A stretch of DNA of 64,000 bases from CAYPPG01 sp964412555. Lineage in GTDB: Bacteria > Hinthialibacterota > Hinthialibacteria > Hinthialibacterales > Hinthialibacteraceae. The notes under the pieces were generated by a model, which had not been told where the DNA came from, searched no databases, and worked only from the letters and a program-made list of their open reading frames with translations. The stretch spans positions 124,001-188,000 of the forward strand of contig CAYPPG010000004.1 of the NCBI GenBank assembly GCA_964412555.1. Direction: 5' to 3'. Shown piece after piece: positions 54,801 through 63,086 of this stretch. The stretch's first letter is position 1. The number at the start of each line of letters is the position of its first letter. Position numbers and translations under genes: made by a program.

Positions 54801-54893
54801 ATAGCGAAGGGGAACGGCATGAACTGAAATTCCTATGAGTAAGATAACCATAAGGTACGAAATGATAATGAAATTGAGTTTTACACACTGCAT
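51864..54893 (-). CDS. Large exported protein: CBM9-like N-terminus and alpha/alpha-toroid glycosidase-like body
   Basis: A 1009-residue protein. The ATG at 54893 follows AAGGAGAATC and gives a signal (LNFIIISYLMVILLIGISVHA). Residues about 28-220 look like a CBM9/DOMON-type sugar-binding module (IVIDGKLEEECYKNTQPVERF, WNEEKMVFTFNCADENI). After a beta-rich middle, residues about 510-900 are helical, like a six-hairpin glycosidase. Examples are VIFAGEHPHYGARNYGETVHDTF, LIAFWFRYCVNQDGTIRYWQRDVCHAASASEYGMMYRLL and YAFAFEFPGDDHLYLLRGIPEDW, plus acidic residues such as GEHEWAK. Its likely function is exo-hydrolysis of a polysaccharide. Catalytic residues are not assigned. Confidence 0.82.
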   Translation of the reverse strand: MQCVKLNFIIISYLMVILLIGISVHAVPLRYIPKLQQEIVIDGKLEEECYKNTQPVERFTVAGHPEQEAPTTQAWVFWNEEKMVFTFNCADENIAAKPRSWDEMAVAPQDRVEFYLWSGNEEDQFISFEIAPLGASLEYRTKYYRFFNFGWTPETLNFAVSLTDEGYCMEAELFAEDLAQAKIPLDGGARFRAGLFRSQVEDLAKNEEPTWITWIDASEPFPDFHIPRSVGVFVLEDADHPGSTLGNFGYWEIDDQQVKLRPKGTGDPMLVQINERVKNWQLIWTGLYHGDKWGLLESESGFALISDECRIVRLEKPAQEIDPADPERWYDGKSAEEILASPQDILGNKILEKENIDANDIAALLPPLSNGYQILGSPLSGGISPIVLSNGKIQFGNTVLYDPSEVEVRLKNQKPLRGLLDNWMPIAHYYYFDSKPAYRMIAFVPVWERGNIPAVYVGLSEIDADGFPQKMRCWKTNASSLEPIEEKNFWLDFVQTVFHWKQFERSLSLPEIPDQKILQAVKGGLALTRVIFAGEHPHYGARNYGETVHDTFPPAFLNALETAFRYGEHEWAKSLIAFWFRYCVNQDGTIRYWQRDVCHAASASEYGMMYRLLAKIDRAKNQSWGIQSYLDQLEESTHYLHSLRRSIDSEGVRLIHMGAEADNAELKNAYFSNNLWTAEGLEQLANLFERYQRKGTAAQLHHMAQDIMSDIQKALTSTAIQTEYGLLPPIHPFYAALPLTLSAGVKRPEEISKPLWNDYINNKMVTIPAGNLQQPPQNLRENTYANYRYYLEMLSSGALPHEMAEAIVRMRAARGGELLGMTRFSGHLDDWPVAEWAKYLLSTDRLKEYWLLFYSHILHHQDREMLTAFEQAGIDGRYRAADCIPSQLVAARMLVYAFAFEFPGDDHLYLLRGIPEDWYEAGKRFDWLNAPTTSGEISLEIACNKRHIEIKIDLSSILLDVNPVIQLNFPFQSNNLSIRDGWDLIGKIERNRIYLQEGKKGNLYIVIKR

Positions 54894-55136
54894 TTGATTC
54901 TCCTTCAGCTCACAATTGCCCTCCATTGTCTATCACGAGGAAACACTTGTCTAGAATGCCCTTCTTTCCCCGATCCTGATTTCTTTTCATAACCGATTCG
55001 TTGACAAAAGGTAGTTGTTGATGAAACAATGATAAAAAGAAATCAGGCAATGAAGGTGTTTATTCGAAACTCGGCAGCATTTCCTCTTTATTGTAATTTT
55101 TAGTAAAAATTCGGATAAGAATGGAACTGCTACAAA

Positions 55137-56141
55137 ATGAATGCATACAAGATAATGAAACAAGAGCATATTATCTATGACAGCGCCTGGAAAGAAATCT
55201 TGGAAGCTTATTTTCAGGATTTCATCCTTTTCTTCTTCCCTGAAATCTATGAAGAAATCGATTGGAAACGGGGATATGAGTCTCTGGACAAGGAGTTTCA
55301 AAAGATTATACGGGAAGCCAAAATCGAGAAACGGTTTGTCGATAAATTGATCAAAGTTTATCGACAAACCGGAGAAGAAACATGGGTTTTGATTCATATT
55401 GAAATGCAAACGCAGGTGGATCAGGCTCTAGCGGAACGAATGTATGTGTATAACAGCCTGATTTATCTGAGGCACAAGAAACAGGTCATGAGCATCGCAG
55501 TTTTGGGAGATGAGAATTCTCACTGGAGACCGGACCGATTTGCATATACAATATGGGGAAGTCAAGTAAGTCTACAATTCAAAACGGTAAAATTATTGGA
55601 TTATTGTGTGAACATCGAAGAGTTAAAATCTAGTTCGAATCCATTTGCTTTTTTCGTGGCCTCACATTTGAAAACGCTTGAAACCCGCAAGAATATGGAC
55701 AAAAGATTAGAATGGAAAAAAGCAATTACAAAGCATATGGTAGAACTAGGGATGCCGCAAGAAAAAGCCGTCTCGCTATTTCGATTTATCGATTTTTTGA
55801 TATATTTACCGGAAGATTTGGAAAAAGAGTATACTGAAGAAATACATCGGTTCCAGGAGGAAAAGAAAATGCCGTTCATCGCACCTTTTGAAGAAATGGC
55901 TATGAAAAAGGGATTCGAACGTGGGAAAGAAGAAGGGAGACAAGAAGGGAGACAAGAAGGAAGCCTTGAGGAAGCAAGAGAAGTTTTGCTCGAGTTTTTA
56001 GAGATGCGATTTATGAATATTCCTTCTTCTCTATACGATTCTATTTGCAAAATCGATGACTTGTCCCATTTACGGGATATGCGCAAAAATGCAATCACCG
56101 CTTCATCTCTCGATGAGTTCATTCAATCATTAAACCCTTAG
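55137..56141 (+). CDS. Rpn-like PD-(D/E)XK protein
   Basis: A 334-residue relative of transposase-31/Rpn proteins. Near the N-terminus, DFILFFFPEIYEEIDWKRGYE is typical. Asp69 in KRFVDKLIKVYR and Glu89-x-Gln91 in VLIHIEMQTQ form the PD-(D/E)xK-type core; the Gln replaces the usual Lys, common in this group. The C-terminal part has the repetitive GKEEGRQEGRQEGSLEEA found in these proteins. It differs clearly from the gene at 23351, so they are separate branches of the superfamily. No partner is adjacent. Confidence 0.85.
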   Translation: MNAYKIMKQEHIIYDSAWKEILEAYFQDFILFFFPEIYEEIDWKRGYESLDKEFQKIIREAKIEKRFVDKLIKVYRQTGEETWVLIHIEMQTQVDQALAERMYVYNSLIYLRHKKQVMSIAVLGDENSHWRPDRFAYTIWGSQVSLQFKTVKLLDYCVNIEELKSSSNPFAFFVASHLKTLETRKNMDKRLEWKKAITKHMVELGMPQEKAVSLFRFIDFLIYLPEDLEKEYTEEIHRFQEEKKMPFIAPFEEMAMKKGFERGKEEGRQEGRQEGSLEEAREVLLEFLEMRFMNIPSSLYDSICKIDDLSHLRDMRKNAITASSLDEFIQSLNP

Positions 56142-56259
56142 AGGCTATATTCATCTATTTTCCGCTGCCTCATTTGAATGGTAAACGATCCCTAATTGAA
56201 GCGAGAACTCCTTGTTTTTCATTAAACTATCCCGGAAACAAGAAAAAGGAATGATTCCT

Positions 56260-58632
56260 ATGAAAACAATCCTACTGTCCACTATCACATTGATTTGTTT
56301 ACTATTGCAAGTGAATCCAATCCAATTATGCAGCCAAACCGATATCACCTTGGATCTTCTCCCCTCAGAGAGACAGGTCGGCTATTCTCCGGCAGACGGC
56401 GAATCGGTCACGGTGAATCCGCCTCCATTCACTTGGGTGCAGCCGAAACATGAGTTGACCTATGCTTTGGAAATTTCGCAGGATTCGGATTTCTCATCCG
56501 ATACGGAGCGCATCGGTGATATCCAGGTCAGCACCTATGCGTTGACCCATCCGTTGAAATCGGGAACTTGGTATTGGCGTTACGGTGTGGAACTCGATGG
56601 TGACCGAGTGCTTTGGAGTAAAGTCCGCAAATTTCGTGTCGGCTCCTCGGCCCAAAAATTCGTCAAGCCAAAGATCGAGGAGGTGATCTCCCGCATTCCG
56701 AAGAACCGTCCTCGATTGTTTGTGCTCGAAAACGAATTGGCTTCGTATCAGGAACGCGCTGAATCCGGTGATTTACAATCGATTGCCAATAGTCTCAAAC
56801 GCAGTTGTAAAAAATATATCGGTGAACCGCTGGTGGAAGAACCGCCCTACGTTCAAGGGACCGGCCCTGAACGCGGCAAGCATTATCAACATATTTTCCG
56901 CACCACCCGTCCGCCCATGGACGCAATGGAGCGGTGCGGATTGGTTTATTTGCTTACCGGTGATAAAGAATACGGGAATGAGGCCAAACGGCGGTTGCTC
57001 CACTTTTTTAGCTGGGATCCCGAGGGCAGCACTTCATACCGCAACAACGACGAACCGGCGATGTGGGTCATGATGCGCGGCACACGCGCCTATGATTGGG
57101 TGTACGATTTATTCACCGAAGAGGAGCGCCAAAAGATCGAGCCTGTCATGAAAATCCGCGCACGGCAATTTTTCGAACATCTCAAAGACCGGCGGAAATT
57201 CCACACCGATCCATATGAAAGCCACGCAGGACGCACGCTGGGATTCCTGGGTGAAGCCGCTCTGTCGTTTGCGCATCAATGGCCGGAAGCGGAAACCTGG
57301 CTGGATTATGTGTTGACGCTGTTTTGGAATGTCTATCCCGCCTGGGGAAAAGAAGACGGCGGCTGGCATGAAGGACCGAGCTATTGGAGCTATTACATGA
57401 GTTTCGCCTTGCATTTCGTGGTTCCGTTGCGTAACGCCACCAGTATCGATCTCATGCAAAAACCGTTTTTTCAGAATACACCGTACTATAAGTTATACAC
57501 CAATCCACCGTATGCAGAAATCTCTCCTTTTGGAGACGGCGAGCACAGCGGTCCCAGCCGTTCGATGGGTAACTTGATGTACCAATTCTCGACTTTGCTG
57601 CAAGATCCCTATCTGCGCTGGTATGCCAACGCCATGAACGCCGGACCAGGAAACAGTATCCTTGGTGTTGTTCTTAAGGACGACAGTTTGAAAGCAAAGT
57701 CACCCTCAACACTTCCTCAATCACGATATTTCCCCGGTGTGGGATTGGTTTCCATTCATACTGCACTCGGAAACGCGGGGGAAGATGTCCACTTCCTGAT
57801 CCACAGCGATCCCTTTGGACCGATCAGCCACGCCCATGCGGATGAGAATGCGTTTACGCTGGAAGCCTATGGGGAAGCGCTGGCCATTGCCTCTGGATAC
57901 TATCCGTGGTACGGTTCCGATCATCATCGGAATTGGCAGTGGCAATCAAAATCGTCGAATACGATCACATTCGATGGCGGCCAGGGACAAGTAATTCGCG
58001 ATGCAGAATCGAAGGGAAATATTGTCGCTTTTCAATCAACCGACGATTACGATTATGTACAAGCGGATGCCACTGAAGCCTATCAAGGAAGGCTCAACCG
58101 GTGTGTACGCCATGTTGCCCACATTGGAAACGGCGTGTTTGTGCTTTGCGATGAAGTCGCAGCTCGCCGGCCGGTTCAATTCGAATGGAATCTCCATGCA
58201 CTCTCAGAAATGGAACTCGACACGGAAAAGAACGTGATGATCATTCAACAAAGTCAAGCACGTTTAAGGACAAATTTCCTACACCCGCAAGATTTATCCA
58301 TCAAACAATGGAAAGGATTCGAACATCCTCCCGAACATGGAGAATCCGATCAATATCATGCACGGGCTTCCACTGCGAATAAAACGCAATCCACCATTTT
58401 CGTGACCGTTTTGGAACCGTATACAGAAAGCAGGAAACCGAGTATCGAGACCAAGATCAACACCTTGAATGAGAAGGGGGTAACGGTTGAACTCGACGAT
58501 GGTGAAACTCGTACACGAGTTCAGTTTTTGCTAGACAGAACTTCCCATGTCGAGATTCAAGGAAAACAACAATCGGCAAGATGCGTCATTATGAGAGGAA
58601 ATACACTTACACTTCTGGGTGGCGATATTTAA
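56260..58632 (+). CDS. Exported heparinase II/III-like polysaccharide lyase
   Basis: A 790-residue protein. The ATG at 56260 follows AAAGGAATG, with a signal peptide (TILLSTITLICLLLQVNPIQL). An Fn3/DUF4962-like N-terminal module (NPPPFTWVQPKHELTYALEI) is followed by an alpha/alpha toroid (GLVYLLTGDKEYGNEAKRRLLHFF, then GWHEGPSYWSYYMSF). The typical heparinase II/III beta-sheet domain contains IHSDPFGPISHAHADENAFTLEAYGEALAI, with the conserved His-Ala-His. Such enzymes split acidic polysaccharides such as alginate or heparin-like chains by beta-elimination. A signal-peptide RraA-like gene follows after about 125 bases, so the products may be handled outside the cell. Confidence 0.92.
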   Translation: MKTILLSTITLICLLLQVNPIQLCSQTDITLDLLPSERQVGYSPADGESVTVNPPPFTWVQPKHELTYALEISQDSDFSSDTERIGDIQVSTYALTHPLKSGTWYWRYGVELDGDRVLWSKVRKFRVGSSAQKFVKPKIEEVISRIPKNRPRLFVLENELASYQERAESGDLQSIANSLKRSCKKYIGEPLVEEPPYVQGTGPERGKHYQHIFRTTRPPMDAMERCGLVYLLTGDKEYGNEAKRRLLHFFSWDPEGSTSYRNNDEPAMWVMMRGTRAYDWVYDLFTEEERQKIEPVMKIRARQFFEHLKDRRKFHTDPYESHAGRTLGFLGEAALSFAHQWPEAETWLDYVLTLFWNVYPAWGKEDGGWHEGPSYWSYYMSFALHFVVPLRNATSIDLMQKPFFQNTPYYKLYTNPPYAEISPFGDGEHSGPSRSMGNLMYQFSTLLQDPYLRWYANAMNAGPGNSILGVVLKDDSLKAKSPSTLPQSRYFPGVGLVSIHTALGNAGEDVHFLIHSDPFGPISHAHADENAFTLEAYGEALAIASGYYPWYGSDHHRNWQWQSKSSNTITFDGGQGQVIRDAESKGNIVAFQSTDDYDYVQADATEAYQGRLNRCVRHVAHIGNGVFVLCDEVAARRPVQFEWNLHALSEMELDTEKNVMIIQQSQARLRTNFLHPQDLSIKQWKGFEHPPEHGESDQYHARASTANKTQSTIFVTVLEPYTESRKPSIETKINTLNEKGVTVELDDGETRTRVQFLLDRTSHVEIQGKQQSARCVIMRGNTLTLLGGDI

Positions 58633-58757
58633 TCGGCCATCTTAGAATCATAACTCAAACATAGGAGACTAATCCGTTTTTCCACAATGGATTACAATGT
58701 CTCAATCCTGAATCAATATACTTGGATAAATAATCCTATTACCGAAAGGAGTACCTA

Positions 58758-59696
58758 ATGAAAAAAATGAATCTCCCAGTTTTGATTGTGATCCTTGCCG
58801 GTTCTCTTTTGTTCTCGGGAACGGCATATGCCCAAGTCGGTGTTTTTACCAAAGAGCATTTGATCCAATATACACCGAAATGGGAAGGAGAACGTTTTGA
58901 CGACGGGCGGCCGAAAGTATCCGGCGATTTGCTGAACCGCATGAAAGCTGTATCGATCGAAGAAGCCTGGGGAGTCTGCCGGCGGCATGGGTATACCAAC
59001 CAGTTCGAAAGCGATTGGGTTCGTACCCATGAGGACAGCGTTCTGGTCGGCAGAGCGGTTACGGCGTATTACATTCCCTCTCGTCCTGCCGTCAACGATG
59101 TAATCAAGGAACAAGGAAAAAAAGAGGGCCGCATCGGTGGGCAAAATTCCTGGATCATTGATACCCTGGTCAAGGGCGACGTCATCGTTGTCGATATGAT
59201 GGGCAAGGTAATCGACGGCACTTTCATGGGCGACAATCTGGCCAATTCGATTTGGACCAAAACCGGCGGTACGGGAGTGGTCGTCGATGGCGGTTCACGT
59301 GATATCGAAGGCGTCCTTGAAATTCCTGATTTCCCCACCTTCACCCGTGGATGGGATCCATCATACATCAAAGATGTCATGCTGATGGGAATCAATACTC
59401 CCATCCGGATTGGCCGTGCCGCAGTCATGCCGGGCGATGTCGTATTGGGTAAAAAAGAAGGCGTAATCTTTATCCCCGCCCATCTCGCACAAGAAATCGT
59501 CGAAACTTCCGAGATCGTCAGTCTGCGTGATAAATTCGGTCACCAACGGCTCCGCGAAGGAAAATATACACCGGGTGAAATCGACCGCCGATGGAGCGAG
59601 GAAATCGAAAAAGATTTTACCGAATGGCTCAAAGAACGCGGCGATCAATTAACCCCCTACCAGCGGGAAAAACTTCTCAAAGGAAGAACTTGGTAG
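58758..59696 (+). CDS. Exported RraA-like / HMG-aldolase-type protein
   Basis: A 312-residue protein of the RraA fold. VIVVDMMGKVIDGTFMGDNLANSIWTKTGGTGVVVDGGSRDIEGVLEIPDFPTF is the core: the Gly-Asp-Asn loop and the ARG/GSRD region that bind the metal and substrate in 4-hydroxy-4-methyl-2-oxoglutarate and related aldolases. Most relatives are cytosolic and about 200 residues long. This one has a strong Sec signal (VLIVILAGSLLFSGTAYAQ) and a longer C-terminal tail. GAAAGGAG precedes the ATG. It stands 125 bases after the heparinase-like gene on the same strand, which suggests aldol cleavage of sugar acids outside the cytoplasm. Confidence 0.92.
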   Translation: MKKMNLPVLIVILAGSLLFSGTAYAQVGVFTKEHLIQYTPKWEGERFDDGRPKVSGDLLNRMKAVSIEEAWGVCRRHGYTNQFESDWVRTHEDSVLVGRAVTAYYIPSRPAVNDVIKEQGKKEGRIGGQNSWIIDTLVKGDVIVVDMMGKVIDGTFMGDNLANSIWTKTGGTGVVVDGGSRDIEGVLEIPDFPTFTRGWDPSYIKDVMLMGINTPIRIGRAAVMPGDVVLGKKEGVIFIPAHLAQEIVETSEIVSLRDKFGHQRLREGKYTPGEIDRRWSEEIEKDFTEWLKERGDQLTPYQREKLLKGRTW

Positions 59697-59707
59697 TTGA
59701 TTTTTTT

Positions 59708-60664
59708 CTAAAGAGCGGCCGTTTCTTTTTTTGGGGTGTTCAGTTTGTGTAAATGGATCGAACCGTTCGACGTTCTCAACACGATTGTTGGATCTTCTTG
59801 ATTGTTCAGTAAACCGACGATGTGTTTTTTCTTCATGTACTGCAGCAGAAGAGGAAACTTGGTATTGACACTTCCATTCGATGTTTTTGCATCCAATTTT
59901 CCCCCGAAATAATCATGCAAGATCAACTCGATGCTCCCGTTGGACGTATGTGCTTCAATCGGGGCAATCCCCTCTCGTACAACCACTTCGATTCTCCCGT
60001 TGGATGTCCTAAGGTCAGTTGCCCGATCCATTTTCTCGAAATCAGAAGAGATTGTTCCATTGTTTGTTTTGGCTTTGAGTGAACCGGCCAAATGCTTGAC
60101 TTCGATCCTCCCGTTCGAGGTATCCGCCTCCACATTTCCTTGAAGATAGTGAACACGGATTTTTCCATTGGAAGTGCGAAGATTCAGATCCATATTTATA
60201 GGTGTCTCGATCACATAACTGATCGATAATCGGTGCTTCGATGAGGAGGGAGGACTATCCTTATAAATGCACAGTTCACCAGAATTACGTTCCAGGTTGA
60301 CATGTACTTGATCGGCATAGCATTCTGCTGTGCTTTTCCGTCGTGCGTGGACTGTGATACACGATTTGACATTAATTGTATCCGTCTCTCCCCCTTTCAC
60401 TTCGATGAATCCGTTTCGTGTATCCACGGAAATTAGTCCGATATCTTCCCCCTCGAATGTCCATTCTTGCTCTGTCTTGCAAGTAGCCGTAAATTCCGGT
60501 GGAAGATCGGCGACTACTCCCACAACAGAGGTGGTAACATCCACCGCCCCTTCCACTACCGCAATCGGTACCTCGACGGCGGTTTCCACCACATCGGCAA
60601 TAATACAACCACTTAGACAAGTCAAAACCAACACGGAAAACAACAAAGAACCATTTGCTTTCAT
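59708..60664 (-). CDS. DUF4097-like lipoprotein with TSNG beta-repeats
   Basis: A 318-residue lipoprotein. The ATG at 60664 after AAAAGGGGAAG gives a signal ending in LTCLSGC, a lipobox with Cys at residue 19 or 20. From about residue 70 the protein is built of short repeats ending in TSNG, such as LRTSNGKIRVHYLQ, DTSNGRIEVKHL and HTSNGSIELILH. These repeats form a right-handed beta-helix as in DUF4097/LiaG-like proteins. Eight or so turns are visible. Its role is unknown, although such proteins bind or respond to envelope stress in some species. Convergent with the RraA-like gene, which ends 11 bases away. Confidence 0.9.
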   Translation of the reverse strand: MKANGSLLFSVLVLTCLSGCIIADVVETAVEVPIAVVEGAVDVTTSVVGVVADLPPEFTATCKTEQEWTFEGEDIGLISVDTRNGFIEVKGGETDTINVKSCITVHARRKSTAECYADQVHVNLERNSGELCIYKDSPPSSSKHRLSISYVIETPINMDLNLRTSNGKIRVHYLQGNVEADTSNGRIEVKHLAGSLKAKTNNGTISSDFEKMDRATDLRTSNGRIEVVVREGIAPIEAHTSNGSIELILHDYFGGKLDAKTSNGSVNTKFPLLLQYMKKKHIVGLLNNQEDPTIVLRTSNGSIHLHKLNTPKKETAAL

Positions 60665-60965
60665 CTTTCTTCCCCTTTTCAGCATAACTTTATTCTATAC
60701 GGAGGATCATGGAATAATTTTTATTACCCTGTATATTTTTCTTCAATTTCACTTTCATTATGCATATCGTAAACGGAAAAGAAAAAACTAAAATTTGTTT
60801 GTAGGCTGAATCAGGTTGATGACACTGGTGCACAGTGGAATGGATTTCGACAGAGGCAAATAATTCAACCTTCTTATTTCGCGTTTTTCATGATTCAACC
60901 CCATAAAATAAGCCAGCGGGCATGAATCCGTCTTCATACCCGCCGACAAATCGATGGTGATTACA

Positions 60966-61106
60966 TCATTGCTTGATCTGCAGCGGTCCATCCGGTAATT
61001 TTTCCACATTCATCCGGCTTACAGTATAGTCAGAATGAAAATCATAAAATGCCGGCAGGATGCTGACATTACTGCGGGTACGAGAGTCAAAGGCAAGGTG
61101 ACCACA
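60966..61106 (-). pseudogene. Possible C-terminal gene relic
   Basis: On the minus strand an open frame of 46 codons after a TGA reads FDSRTRSNVSILPAFYDFHS then DYTVSRMNVEKLPDGPLQIK and stops. This looks like the end of a beta-rich protein, but it has no start and I recognise no family. The rest of 60686-61168 holds nothing I would call a gene. Confidence 0.3.
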
Positions 61107-61168
61107 TCACCTCTTGGAAAATCTTCCTCCTCCCCTTTTCGAGTCTTTATTAATCATTAGAAAGCTGA

Positions 61169-62536
61169 TTAACGCGATTTGGATTCCATTTCCAACTGAT
61201 GCCGTATTGCATCCAAACTGCCGGTGTTAAATATTCCAGTCACAAAATCGTGATTTTTCATAATCAATTGTAGGAGTGGAATCGTTGTTGGAATCCCCTC
61301 GATCACGAATTCTTCCAGTGCCCTTTTCATTTTTGCAATGGCTTCCTTGCGATCATGACCGTGTGAGATCAATTTGGCGAGTAGTGAATCGTAATAAGGA
61401 GGTACGACATATTCACTATAGATATGCGAATCGACTCGAATTCCGGGTCCCCCCGGTTTGTGCAAACCGGTAATTTTCCCCGGCGAAGGTAAGAATTGAT
61501 TGGCCGGATCTTCTGCATTGACACGGCATTCGATGGCATGACCTTCAATTTTGACATCCTCTTGTTTGATGGAAAGAGGGAGACCAGCCGCAATTTTGAT
61601 TTGCTCTTTAAGGATATCGACTCCGGTTATCATTTCAGTGACTGGGTGTTCCACCTGGATGCGCGTGTTCATCTCCATAAAATAAAAATTGGAATCTTTA
61701 TCCAATAAAAATTCGACTGTTCCGGCACTATAATATTGAACCGCTTCGGCGCATCTCACCGCGGCTTGCCCCATTCGCTGCCGGAGTTCTTCTTCGACTG
61801 CTGGCGAGGGGCTTTCTTCCACAACTTTTTGATGGCGCCGTTGGAGCGAACAATCCCGCTCGCCTAAATGCACACAATTGCCTTCTTTATCGGCGAGGAT
61901 TTGTATCTCGATATGCCGTGGTTCGAGCACAAGTTTTTCAATATACAGCCGGCGGTCACCGAACGCTTTTTCCGCTTCGGATTGAGCCGTAATAAATGCC
62001 TGAACCAAGCTCACGTCAGTGTGGGCGATACGCATTCCCCTTCCCCCCCCACCTGCGGCGGCTTTTACCATTACCGGATAGCCGAGTTTTCGTGCGATGG
62101 ATACTGCTTTGTCCGCATCATCCACCGTGCCATCGGAACCGGGAATAGCGGATACACCATAACTTTCAATTGTATCCCGCGCCGCTGCTTTGTCACCCAT
62201 CAAGGAAATGGCTCTGGGAGAAGGGCCGATAAAGACAATATTGCATGACTCGCAAATTTCAGCAAAATGAGCATTCTCGGCTAAAAATCCATAGCCCGGA
62301 TGGATCGCTTCTGCATCCGTTATTTCCGCTGCGGATATAATACGCGGAATATTGAGATACGATTCTGACGCCGGCGGAGGTCCGATGCATATATCTTCAT
62401 CGGCAAACCGAACGTGAAGAGAATCACGGTCTGCCTCGGAATAAACAGCGACGGTCGCAATATCCATTTCCCGGCAAGCGCGGATAACTCGAAGAGCGAT
62501 TTCTCCACGATTGGCGATTAAGACTTTTTTGAACAT
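61169..62536 (-). CDS. accC: Acetyl-CoA carboxylase, biotin carboxylase subunit
   Basis: A 455-residue ATP-grasp enzyme that carboxylates biotin on the BCCP partner at the first step of fatty acid synthesis. The ATG at 62536 opens MFKKVLIANRGEIALRVIRA, the standard start; a GTG at 62557 would add seven residues. ATP binding is seen in MVKAAAGGGGRGM, and the metal and bicarbonate region in GERDCSLQRRHQKVVEESPSP and FMEMNTRIQVEHPVTE. Its length is normal. It follows accB on the same strand, and a 27-base hairpin lies between them. The carboxyltransferase genes accA/accD are not in this window. Confidence 0.97.
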   Translation of the reverse strand: MFKKVLIANRGEIALRVIRACREMDIATVAVYSEADRDSLHVRFADEDICIGPPPASESYLNIPRIISAAEITDAEAIHPGYGFLAENAHFAEICESCNIVFIGPSPRAISLMGDKAAARDTIESYGVSAIPGSDGTVDDADKAVSIARKLGYPVMVKAAAGGGGRGMRIAHTDVSLVQAFITAQSEAEKAFGDRRLYIEKLVLEPRHIEIQILADKEGNCVHLGERDCSLQRRHQKVVEESPSPAVEEELRQRMGQAAVRCAEAVQYYSAGTVEFLLDKDSNFYFMEMNTRIQVEHPVTEMITGVDILKEQIKIAAGLPLSIKQEDVKIEGHAIECRVNAEDPANQFLPSPGKITGLHKPGGPGIRVDSHIYSEYVVPPYYDSLLAKLISHGHDRKEAIAKMKRALEEFVIEGIPTTIPLLQLIMKNHDFVTGIFNTGSLDAIRHQLEMESKSR

Positions 62537-62558
62537 TCTATATCCCAAATTTGTCACG

Positions 62559-62585
62559 GAGGGGCAGGTTTTTGACCTGCCCCTC
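62559..62585. repeat. 11-bp perfect hairpin between accB and accC
   Basis: GAGGGGCAGGT (62559-62569), loop TTTTG, ACCTGCCCCTC (62575-62585). It resembles the dispersed GC-rich hairpins elsewhere. Neither strand has a good T-run, so partial termination or mRNA processing is possible but not shown. Confidence 0.8.
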
Positions 62586-62615
62586 TGGCTTCATTCAATG
62601 ATCAGTAATGTGGAA

Positions 62616-63086
62616 TCAATTCTTCTTGATTTTGAATAAAGGCTGACCAAATTCAACCGGTTGACCATTTTCCACTACAATTTCATGGACTTTCCCATTG
62701 ATTGCCGCTTTGATTTCATTCATCACTTTCATGGCTTCGAGTATACAGACAACCGTGTTTTCCTGCACGGCATCCCCCACTTCAACAAATGGTGGAGCGT
62801 CCGGCGCTGGAGCACGATAAAATGTTCCGACCATTGGAGCCTTGACAATATGGAGAGAGGCATCGGTTTCTTCTTCAGGCTGGGCAGCCGTCTCGATCGT
62901 TGACGGAACAGCAGGCGGAGGCGCGTAATTCGCCGGCAGTGTTTGTGAAATCACAGCCGGCCCAGAAACCGCATTGGCCGTTTTTTTTACGACCAACCGA
63001 AGTTCTTCTCCCGACTCCAATTCAAGTTCGGCAATATCCGCCTCTTCCACGAGACGAACTACACGTTCTATAAAATCAAAGTCCAT
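62616..63086 (-). CDS. accB: Acetyl-CoA carboxylase, biotin carboxyl carrier protein
   Basis: A 156-residue BCCP. The N-terminal 40 residues are the helix-rich part (FIERVVRLVEEADIAELELES). A Pro/Ala-rich linker follows (about 45-70), then the biotinyl domain. Lys120 in LEAMKVMNEIKA is the biotinylation site, with Val instead of the usual Met at the following position. It carries carboxybiotin between AccC and the carboxyltransferase. It lies upstream of accC on the minus strand with 79 bases between the genes. The leader of 63087-63692 presumably holds its promoter. Confidence 0.96.
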   Translation of the reverse strand: MDFDFIERVVRLVEEADIAELELESGEELRLVVKKTANAVSGPAVISQTLPANYAPPPAVPSTIETAAQPEEETDASLHIVKAPMVGTFYRAPAPDAPPFVEVGDAVQENTVVCILEAMKVMNEIKAAINGKVHEIVVENGQPVEFGQPLFKIKKN

